Part shown: positions 35,101-46,759 of the stretch, piece by piece | Layout: every line of letters starts with the position of its first letter | Position numbering within the stretch: the stretch's first letter is position 1 | Assembly (NCBI GenBank): GCA_032622095.1 | Contig: CP136064.1 | Coordinates: 178,532,011 to 178,596,010 of the forward strand | From: Siphonodentalium dalli | Lineage: Eukaryota; Mollusca; Scaphopoda; Gadilida; Siphonodentaliidae | DNA length: 64,000 bases | Reading direction: 5' to 3' | The notes under the pieces: model-generated | Told to the model about the DNA's origin: nothing | The model's database searches: none | The model's input: only the letters and a program-made list of their open reading frames with translations | Translations under genes and position numbers: made by a program

Positions 35101-38100
35101 TATATACGAAGTCAACGTTATTAGCATCTGCATTGAGTGCATTTCCTAGAACGCAACACGTGTTTTACGTCGTCTTGAGGTTCACGATGGGAGTCATTTC
35201 AATGCAATGTTATCGCTCGAAACACGTGTTTACTTCGTGTTGAGGTTCACGATGGGAGTCTGACATTTCAATGCAATGTTATCGCTCGAAATATTATGCA
35301 GAAAGGCAGATCTCGGAAACGGGTGGAGCTATCGACCTGAAATTTGCTATGTGAATGTATCTTGCACCGGGTACAAATTTTATCGGGTCGCCGAGCCCAT
35401 GCGACGCCCGTGCAGCGCATGCGCAGACGAGATCTCGGAAACGGGTGGAGCTATCGACTTGAAATTTGCTATGTGAATGTATCTTGGGCCGGGTACAAAT
35501 TTGATCGGGTCGCCGAGCCCGTGCGACGACAGCTTCGCGCATGCGCAGACCAGATCTCGGAAACGGGTGGAGCTACCGGGTACAATTTTTTCTTATTGAA
35601 ACGCGTGGAGCTAAAAATTAAAAAAAAATATAAACAAATGTCACAATTAACTCATTGAAAAACAAAAAATGTCATGTTTCGGACAAGCCGCCGGTGGCGG
35701 GCTACCCTGCTAGTACTATATATAAAGACGAGCATAAATTCATGGCATAATCATTGTTTTTACGTTCTCGTTGTATATTCGTTAGTTTAATTAAGGCCGT
35801 GGCTAAAGAACGGTATACCGCTCAGTAGTACCAAACGCTAAAGAACGGTATTCCGCGCTTTAGCTATATGGGCCTGATACGCTAATTAACGGTATACCGC
35901 TCTTTAGTGTTTGGTGCTAAAGAACGGTATACTGCTCTTTAGTGACAAACGCTAAAGAGCGGTATACCGCGCTTTAGCTATATGGGCTTGATACGCTAAT
36001 GAACGGTATACCGCTCTTTAGTGTTTGGTGCTAAAGAACGGTATACTGCTCTTTAGCCCTCGGTGCTAAAGAGCGGTCCATGTTGGATGAGCGGCACGTG
36101 CGTTGCCAAGATATTTTGCGCATTGCGCCAACACATAACGTTATAATCCGTACCGCTCTTTAGCACTCATCACTAAAGAGCGGTATACCGTTTTTTAGCC
36201 ATCAGTACTAAAGAGCGGTATACCGTTATTTAGCCACTTCGTTTAATTAAGTGTATCTACTGTCATTCGTTCTCTTATTCCATAATCATTGTTATAGTAC
36301 TACTTTGTTATTCCATTCTATTTCCGTCGGTTAAATCCATGTTAATATGTTCATATTTCCAGTTTCGTCTGATAGTTGTCGTTAAAACATTATCATGCAA
36401 TAAAGATTTCTTTAATTATATTCTATTACTAACATTCATTGTTTACCCATGTTTATTGATAATGAATTGAATGTGTTATTCGGTCCAGGAACCTTCGTTG
36501 TCAAACAATCTGGTCACGCATCAATTATATTCGCAATCCAAAACCAAAACATCGGGATATATGTAACGGATAAATACATTTTCAAACACCCTGTCCCACC
36601 ATCAGTCAATAATCATAAAGTATGGTTAGGTACTCAAGTCCCAAAAACTAATTGGTCACATATATATTAACTATAGCAGGTTATATAGTGAATTGTGAAC
36701 ATAATATGGTTCCTGTGGCTGGATATTCATTTAGTTTGGTTATGTTTAACATTATATATTAATTTTTTTTATATAAACTGGATAGTCCGTTTATTGAATA
36801 CTTTTTGCAGACAAAAATTATATATACAAGGAAAAAACCAACTTAAAGTTGAATAGAAGAAAAAATACAACAAAAAGAGGCATGTTGTGTCGTCTAAGAG
36901 AAGAGGACAACTATTCTCGCCAGCGACCAAGCGTCGGAGAATATGTATACGACCGAATGTGAGTCCAGTGTGTTCGAGATTTATATATAACACTCCAGAA
37001 AAACTCAGAACTCCCCGAACCCCAAGATCAGACAGGAAGAGGGTTAAACGGTCTCCAACATCGACTAAAAAGAAGACTCGCGTCCGGTTGTTCCCTGTTG
37101 AGAGTGATCCGGAGAACGAAATGATTAGTCTTATCCCAATCGTGTTGAAAGAACTAAGTCGGTGTGATCTTCAAGATGTGCCGCTGGAATTTTTCAAGCT
37201 TGTTACTATTTATTTGGCTTCGGGGGTAAATAATATTTTATTCGAGTCGAGGAACCCACCAATCAAAGCTCAGAATGGTCATATATCGATTTTTTAAATC
37301 TATTATTTTTCACCACCTGGAATATTTAGTGGCCCAGTAAAAGTCGACGAGTAGACTGCCTCGGACCAAATTTGCGGATGAAGATGGTTAACTCGAAAAT
37401 CAAGTAGCTTTTTTGTCAGATATTTGACAAACCGACAAAATGTTGAAAAATAACAGGTTTAGGCCAATTTTATACTATATTTGACTGTAGTTAGCATTAG
37501 TTTTGGTTATTTAACCGATTCTGATAACTGAAGCGGGCATTTAAAAAAATATTTGTTGTTGGAATCTGATGATATGGGGGACCATCGAATCGGATTGATT
37601 AGCTTTAACTTTGATTTTAGGATAACTTATTAACCTGATCGTTTACAGAATACATCTTCTACTCAAATTACTTATTTGTTTATATAATATTAGATTATAT
37701 ATATTAGATTGTTGTTATTATCGGGAGTTTATTGAAAATGGCGTAGGCCTATAGTGCCCCTTAATTAGTTTTAAGTTGTTCTATTTACTTATCAAATATC
37801 AACGAGCGAGTTAGATCATGACATGAATCTCTACTATATATGGCGAACGGGCGGTAGCCATAGTAGAGATTCATGGCATGATCTACGAGCGAGTATGAAT
37901 GGTTGCCGGCAAAACAAATTTCAATAATAATTAAATACATGTGAATTTAATGCTACTTCCCTCGCTAAGATCCCCAGAAGATTCCCGCTAACATCCCCCG
38001 GAAAAGGGAGGGATATCCTGAATAGCACAGAAAATAACACGGCGTTAGAATAACGTTGCGTTTGTCTCTGGGGGAAATCAGTCAGAACTTACTGACTAAC

Positions 38101-41100
38101 ACCACGACATTCAAAAACTATTTTAGAGTAGGGTTCATAAAAACTGTGCGAAGTGTTTCAGTTTGACGATGTTGTGTATAACTACTACGAGAGTGCGACT
38201 TTGCGAGCTTGTGATTTTAATTAATTTCTATTAATTAACAGTTTTTTTCTTTTATTAATTTCAGAAACATTTGAATTTGAAACAAAAATTGAATAATACA
38301 ACTTAAAAGCTCCTTCCTGGTTCAACTCAAGCAGTGGCGATATTGCGATTTATTCATTTATCAAACGTTGGTTTATTTTAGCCTATAATTATATATGATG
38401 CATCAACCAGAATGACATTTTTTCTTATTCCCTATAATAATATTGATAAATAAAGGTCATATAATTACTTATTATTTTATTCATTTATGTCTTGTGAAAG
38501 TAATTCCGTGAAAAACGTATGAATTAGCCTGCCACAATACAAGTGAAGCAGTCTACTTTTGAGCCGATGTATACAGATTCGCCTCGGCAATATTCGGGGG
38601 ATCTTAGCAAGGGAAGAATTATACTCTTGCGCTTCCATAAGTTCCATTAACTGTGAGGCATACACTACTCACTAGTCCTAAAACTAATTGTGATATTCGG
38701 CAATTGAAAGAATTCAGCCAAATTGCCGATTTTGGAATCAAATGTTGATTATATGTAGGCGTTACCATTTATGTCACAATTCCAGTTTTAAAAGCCAATG
38801 TAAGCGTTACCAGTTCAAAACTCTGAAACATGCCTCGAAAATTGGTGACGGAAACCACCTGAACGCGATAATCTTTACAACCGTTACATATATATCTCGG
38901 TATAGATGACTGTGAGCTAGCAAACAATGTTTTACAGCTCATAAGCAATGATTTTTTTAGTGGTTTATGTACATAGTTTGCAAAAACGATAAATACCCAC
39001 TTCGAGTCGCACAGAGCAGCCGCCATTTTTCGGTGAAAAACTTTGTTTTATGACGTAGGTTCCAGGCCCTGGTTAATATTGACATGTAGATGGGAACGAG
39101 TAATTTTGGGGTCATTCGGCCAAAAAACATGGCGCCAGCAGCCATCTTCGATTTTACTCTTTGCATGACTAAATCCTTTAGCACGGGCTACAGGTCGTAC
39201 CTTTAGTCAGATCATCATAAAATTTGTCATGGATGTTAACAATGACATGTAGATGGGAACAAGTCATTTTTGGGTTATTCGGGCAAAAAACATGGCTGCC
39301 AGCAGCCATCTTGGATTTTACTCTTTGTATGACTAAATCCTTTAGCACGGGCTACAGGTTGTACCTTTAGTCTGATAATCATGAAATTTGTCATGGCTGT
39401 TGAAATTGGAATGTAAATGGGAACGAGTCATTTTGGGGTCATTGGGACAAAAAACATGGCCACCAGCGGCCATCTTGGATTTCAAAATTCAATCCATTAG
39501 CACGGGCCACAGGTCGTACTGTTCGTCTGATCATCATGAAATTTGTCATGGATGTTAATATTGACATGTAGATGGGAACGAGTAATTTTGGGGTCATTCG
39601 GCCAAAAAACATGGCGGGCAGCAGCCATCTTGGATTTTACTCTTTGTATGACTAAATTCTTTAGCACGGGCTACAGGTCGTACCTTTAGTCTGATCATCA
39701 TCAAATTTGTCATGGATGTTAATATTGATATGTAGATGGGAACGAGTAATTTTGGGGTCATTTGGCCCAAAAACATGGCCGCCAGCAGCCATCTTGGATT
39801 TTACTCTTTGTATGACTAAATCCTTTAGCACGGGCTACAGGTCGTACCTTTAGTTTGATCATCATAAAATTTGTCATGAATGTTGATAATAACATGTAGA
39901 TGGGAACGAGTCATTTTGGGGTCGTTCGGTCAAAAAAACATGGCCGCCAGCAGGCATCTTTGATTTTACTCTTTGTATGACTAAATCCTTTAGCACGGGC
40001 TACATGTTGTACCTTTAGTCCGATCATCATAAAATTTGTCATGGCTATTGAAATTGGAATGTAGATGGGAACGAGTCATTTTGGGGTCATTCTGACAAAA
40101 AACATGGCCGCCAGCGGCCATCTTGGATTTCAAAATTCAATCCATTAGCACGGGCCACAGGTCGTACTATTCGTCTGATCATCATGAAATTTGTCATGGA
40201 TGTTAATATTGACATGCAGATGGGAACGAGAAATTTTGGGGTCATTCGGCCAAAAAACATGGCGGCCAGCAGCCATCTTGGATTTTACTCTTTGTATGAC
40301 TAAATTCTTTAGCATGGGCTACAGGTCGTACCTTTAATCTGATCATCATCAAATTTGTCATGGTTGTTAACATTGACATGCAGATTGCAACGAGTAATTT
40401 TGGGGTCATTCGGCCAAAAAACATGGCCGCCAGCAGCCGTCTTGGATTTTACTCTTTGCATGACTAAATCCTTTAGCACGGGCTACAGGTCGTACCTTTG
40501 GTCAGATCATCATAAAATTTGTCATGGCTGTTGAAATTGGAATGTAGATGGGAACGAGTCATTTTGGGGTCATTCGGACAAAAAACATGGCCACCAGTGG
40601 CCATCTTTGTTTTCAAAATTCAATCCATTAGCACGGGCCACAGGTCGCATTGTTCGTCTGATCATCATGAAATTTGTCATGGATGTTAATATTGACATGT
40701 AGATGGAAACGAGTCATTTTGGGGTCATTCGGCCAAAAAACATGGCCGTCAGCAGCCAGCTTGGATTTTACTCTTTGCATGACTAAATCCTTTAGCACGG
40801 GCTGCAGGTCGTACCTTCGATCAGATCATCATAAAATTTGTCATGGATGTTAACAATGACATGTAGATGGGAACGAGTCATTTTTAGCTCAACTTTACTT
40901 TGTAAAGTTTGAGCTATTGCCATGGCTTTGTCGTCCGTCGTCCGTGTGTGCGTGTGTGTGTGCGTAAGGCGTCAACAATAGAGGCTACAGGTCGTACCTT
41001 TGATCGGATCATTATGAAATTAGTCATAGCTGTTGAGATCAACATTTGTACCGGAATGATTCATTTTGGGGTCATTCGAAAAAAAAACATGGCCACCAGC

Positions 41101-44100
41101 GGCCATCTTAGATTTCAAAATTCAATCCATTAGCACGGGCTACAGGCCGTACTGTTCGTCTGATCGTCATGAAATTTTTCCTGAATGTTAATATTGACAT
41201 GTAGATGGGAACGAGTAATTTTGGGGTCATTCGGCCAAAAAACATGGCGCCAGCAGCCATCTTCGATTTTACTCTTTGCATGACTAAATCCTTTAGCACG
41301 GGCTACAGGTCGTACCTTTAGTCAGATCATCATAAAATTTGTCATGGATGTTAACAATGACATGTAGATGGGAACAAGTCATTTTTGGGTTATTCAGGCA
41401 AAAAACATGGCTGCCAGCAGCCATCTTGGATTTTACTCTTTGTATGACTAAATCCTTTAGCACGGGCTACAGGTTGTACCTTTAGTCTGATAATCATGAA
41501 ATTTGTCATGGCTGTTGAAATTGGAATGTAAATGGGAACGAGTCATTTTGGGGTCATTGGGACAAAAAACATGGCCACCAGCGGCCATCTTGGATTTCAA
41601 AATTCAATCCATTAGCACGGGCCACAGGTCGTACTGTTTGTCTGATCATCATGAAATTTGTCATGGATGTTAATATTGACATGTAGATGGGAACGAGTAA
41701 TTTTGGGGTCATTCGGCCAAAAAACATGGCGGGCAGCAGCCATCTTGGATTTTACTCTTTGTATGACTAAATTCTTTAGCACGGGCTACAGGTCGTACCT
41801 TTAGTCTGATCATCATCAAATTTGTCTTGGATGTTAATATTGATATGTAGATGGGAACGAGTAATTTTGGGGTCATTTGGCCCAAAAACATGGCCGCCAG
41901 CAGCCATCTTGGATTTTACTCTTTGTATGACTAGATCCTTTAGCACGGGATACAGGTCGTACCTTTAGTCTGATCATCATAAAATTTGTCATGAATGTTA
42001 ATAATGACATGTAGATGGGAACGAGTCATTTTGGGGTCATTCGGACAAAAAACATGGCTGCCAGTGGCCATCTTGGATTTCAAAATTCAATCCATTAGCA
42101 CGGGCCACAGGTCGTACTGTTCGTCTGATCATCATGAAATTTGTCATGGATGTTAATATTGACATGTAGATGGGAACGAGTAATTTTGGGGTCATTCGGC
42201 CAATAAACATGGCGGCCAGCAGCCATCTTGGATTTTACTCTTTGTATGACTAAATTCTTTAGCACAGGCTACAGGTCGTACCTTTAGTCTGATCATCAAC
42301 AAATTTGTCATGGATGTTAATATTGACATGTAGATGGAAACGAGTAATTTTGGGGTCATTTGGCCTAAAAACATGGCCACCAGCAGCCATCTTGGATTTT
42401 ACTTTTCTCTTCATGTCCATAGACTAGTAATAGACATTCAACTTTCCACATTCCTAATCGCTCCATTGACTGTAATACATTAAATTATTCCCTTTCCAAG
42501 TTGAGGTACAGTGTCATTGACACTTTCATTTACTTAGAATTTGAAGGTCTGTTAACAATTTTGGTTTTCTACCAATAACTCCAGTTTAGATTATTTGATC
42601 TGAACCAAAGTTGTTATGTGTATTTCCCAGCTAATGATAGAAGCCATGTTCGAATATGGGTTCCGTCTAATTATTTCTAAATGAGTTACAGCCATTTTTA
42701 GCCATAGAATTTGACCGCATTTTGGCATTGAAATTATGGATATATTAGACATTTTTTGTAAGCTCAAATTATTATTTTATTTTGCAGTAGTACAATTCAA
42801 AATGGTTGAAGGGGTCTATTTGCCACACCGTAGCGATGCTCTTGTTAACAAACAGAAATATCCATGTCAGTGTTAGATAGCTTCACATGTAGCAAATGAT
42901 TCAAGTTCCAGGACAGTCACTAATTAACACTTGGTTATGATATGCAATACTTAAATGTTAAACTGAATTCAATCTGATTATTCTCTATCAGAGTGTTGGT
43001 TTTTGTCATTGTTACTTGCGCCAGTTCATGCTGGACGCAAGTAATGTTTTCGGTGCGGATCTTTGTCTGTTGTCTGTCCTTCCGTGAATATGTTACGTCA
43101 TACCGGAAGTACATACTGTAAAGAATGCACACAGAATAAACATGAAATGGTTGCATCAATTGTAATTTAAATCAACATATATACTTAATTTGCATTGTTA
43201 TCTGGTTTTATTTTGGTTATAAATCGTTCATAAATAAACAATATTGAATAATTTCTTTCTGGAAACCGATCAAGACGCGATGACGTCATGACGCACATCA
43301 GGACGTCACAAGCTACATGGGCGCGCAAAACACCAGACATGATCGCGTCGATGTCCAGACAGCTGAGACCCGTATTGCACGGGCAGGCTAAACCATTCTA
43401 ACTGCCAACAACTTCGTGTTCTATTATTATAAATATATATATACTGCATGAAAAATAAAAGTGGGCAATAGTACTGCCCATTAGAAGCCTATTTTATGTA
43501 ACTTGAAACACGGGAAATGTGTTTAGATCACGTCTAAAGTTCTAAACGATGCGCGCGGAATATTTTTTTTTCGCAGAGACAGTGAGGTGCGAACATATTT
43601 CTGGAAAGTTTCTTTCGAAAGATCATGGTACATATAAATCATGTCCGGCCAAACAGTCGAGCGCGTAGTTAAATTGAGAAACAATTGCAACTGAAAATGT
43701 GAATGTTGAAACATACGGATTATTAAATGCCCTATTAATTAACTGGGAAAACAACCTTTCTCATTTTCAACGCAATAGACATTTTGATGATATGTTTCCA
43801 ACGACTGTATAAATCAGCATTGACACACTGTTCGCGTGGTCGCGTGTCTTTTACTTATTTGTGTCGGTATTTGTAACCTACTTTGACGTTTTTTTGCCGC
43901 TGAAGTGCTATGGCATACACGCTTGACATCATTCTAGTCAAACTAGTAATTTAACCCAATTGGTATATAATATGTATACATGTAAACGATGTCTCTATTC
44001 TATAAATATGTCAAACAACTCCTACGTATCATTAGTGTAATAGATCAACTTGAAATAGTCTGTCCGTATACACAAATATTTCAGCGATGAATGAACTGAG

Positions 44101-46726
44101 ATTTGATATCTAGATTTGTTTTTATCGATCTCTCAAACGAGGAGCCAACACCCGTGGTTCAAAGTGGTGTTGGTAAGACAAAACAAAACATGTCAAATGT
44201 GTGATGGGCGCAAGTATAGGCAGCTCCAGTGAGTGCATTCTAGTTCACTATGGAATTATACATGTACAAGGATTATTTAATAATGACAAATTCAGACAGG
44301 CAATATAAACTACCGGTACTCAATATGATACTGGCAGTCAATATTATGAAAAATAAAGTTAGTTTTTTATGTATATAGGTGATTTCTAAAACAAGTCAGG
44401 GCCATTTGAGTTTCGCTGTATCATGGAATCCTATGTATTTTGTGACTGATGGGACATTTTTGCATGAGCCCATACATGAAAACCTAAGATATTATGGCAA
44501 CTGTTGTTGGTGCAAACATGTTAAGATAAGTTGGTAGGGATATGAAAACATTATTTGGTTGGGGAAGATGAAACATATTTTATGTACAATACTTTCATAA
44601 CATAATTTGTGACTGATGGGACATAATTTTGGGCCAAAAACAAATCTTAGTCTTCTGACCATAAACTTTAGCGGTGAATCTCAACTAATAACACATCTGC
44701 AGAATTCGCCCCTCTTATTAAAATTCACATATTATTTTATACCATTCCCACAATTTGATAATATTGTGGCATATGTAAGAAATACACAGAAAAAAAGAGT
44801 TTGACAATGAAAACATTATGTAACAATGGGAATTGTCATAACTCCAGATTTTAGAATTTACTCTTTGCATCACTAAATCCTTTGGCACACCCATTATGAA
44901 ACTTGTCATGAATGTAGATGGGAATGAGTCATTTTGGGGGTCATTCAGCCAAAAAAATCTTGTCTTACTTAGACATTTCAATTAGCACCTTTCCTAATTC
45001 CTCCATTTACTGTCAACCATTAAATTATTCCCCTACCTAAGTTGAGCTACAGTGTCATTGACACTTTCATTTTTTTCAGAAAAGCTGATGCCCCCAATGA
45101 AGTCACTTTTTTTGGTGTAACCAAGGAAGTATATTGTTTTTCTATTGGGGCCGTTTTCCGTTTTATTGAAAATACACAGAAACTAATTGGAGGAGGACCG
45201 TGAAATCTCTAGGGAACGTAGGCATCTAAGGGATACTGAAAATGAAGGTATCGCGATCTCGTCAGAACGCTTCACCACGGAATGAAATTTAAAAAAAAAA
45301 TATTTTTCACTATTATTATTATTATTATTATTAAAATACTCCACACTTTTATAATCACTTTATTTCGGAAAGTATGAGCAGTAGAAAACTAAAAGTTGGT
45401 AAGTATGTTGGGGCAAATGAGTTTTATGCCTTAGTCGCATAACGAATATTGTCCGCGCTTTCTTCGCAGAGTTATCTCCCCTTATACGAAAACATGTCAT
45501 TTTATTATGTCGGAAATTATAAGGAGCAGAGCATCGAAAATTGGACCGTATGCACAACTCGATATGCCCTACAGACCAACGGCATCAAAACTTGTGTCCG
45601 AGCTTTTCCTGAGGAGTTACCGCCCATAAATAGGCAAACCTCAAATTGGTTGTACTCAGCTGTTCTTTTGTATAATTGTAGATAACCGAATTCGGTTTTC
45701 GCAGTCCTCTTGGTAGTTGTCAGTTCATTGCGAAAACAAAAACTGGACAGGGTCGGTCATATATTTTTACATTGGGGTAGGGGCAAATATTTTGAAAAAA
45801 AAAAATTCTTAACGAAAGTAGTCTATTAAGAAGGTATGCGCATTCCATGAGTGAAGTTGATCATACAGCAAAACGAAATTTTTAAATCCGATTAGAAACA
45901 CCAGAGTTGTTGGTCCTGGAAATTCGCATTTTTGCGCTGATCTGCTAACGACCGCAACTCCTCTGAAAGTATCCGACATTAAAAGCCGTATCACACGCTG
46001 GTGTGGCCGGAATAAAGAGCGCAAGTGGTGCGCCAAAATATGCCAGGTTCGGTTCAGTATTGTGGGTTTGGGGAGGGGGGTGGTCCCAGGTCCCAATTTA
46101 AGTTTGGTCTCAGAATCAGATGAAACTTAGAATATAACATCTATCGTACAAGCTGATTAGGAAACTGAAAACAGATCGTTAATCCGTTGGAAAATGTTGG
46201 AGATTTGGTCCCTCAAACTTTAAAATTGGGCACATATGCTTGTCAATTTCAAAATGTTATTCGTCTCTGAATCAGATGAAATCCATACAATAGCATCTCT
46301 GAGAGCAGCAGATCACAAAACTGAAAACAGTTTTAAAATCCGTTGGTAAATAACGAAGTTACGGGCCCTCAAAGTTCGCATTTTGAGCCGGGGTTGACAA
46401 TGTGCTTATCCCGTCACACAGTTTCGAGGCAGGGGAGGGGTCACTCCCATACACTTCAGATTAAAATACAAAAGCCAGGATAACATATGGTTACACAACT
46501 GAGTTTTATGCCTTAGTCGCATAACGTATATTGTCCGCGCTTTCTTCGCAGAGTTATCTCCCCTTATACGAAAACATGTCATTTTATTATGTCGGAAATT
46601 ATAAGGAGCAGAGATCGAAAATTGGACCGTATGCACAACTCGATATGCCCTACAAACCGAGCTTTTCCTGAGGAGTTACCGCCCATAAAAATGGACACAC
46701 TATACACCAGGATGAATAAACCAATG

Positions 46727-46759
<33 letters not shown>

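Larger units (their letters stand above)
33914..39071. mobile_element. 5,158-bp TIR transposon inserted in the tandem array
   Basis: The inverted ends CAGGGCCTGGAACCTACGTCA are exact for 21 bp. The sequence is flanked by GTTAA at 33909-33913 and 39072-39076. An uninterrupted copy of the target, atgttaatattgac, exists at 41186. The array's 2,115-bp higher-order offset independently gives an inserted length of 5,163 bp (element plus 5 bp). A 5-bp TSD, or TTAA with one asymmetric base, does not settle the superfamily; hAT would need 8 bp. It contains a nested Helitron, a palindrome cluster and three unidentified ORFs. No known transposase was recognised. Confidence 0.88.

Noticed and set aside
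33914-39071. hAT assignment for the 5.2-kb transposon because of CAGGG ends
   Set aside because: Only 5 bp are duplicated at the insertion; an 8-bp duplication is excluded by the uninterrupted target at 41186.
29742-42380. Repeated 60-74 codon ORFs in the 160-bp array
   Set aside because: Identical frames recur with each array head or unit; no protein family.
28192-42405. CRISPR-like regular spacing
   Set aside because: Units are contiguous with no unique spacers, and the organism is an animal.
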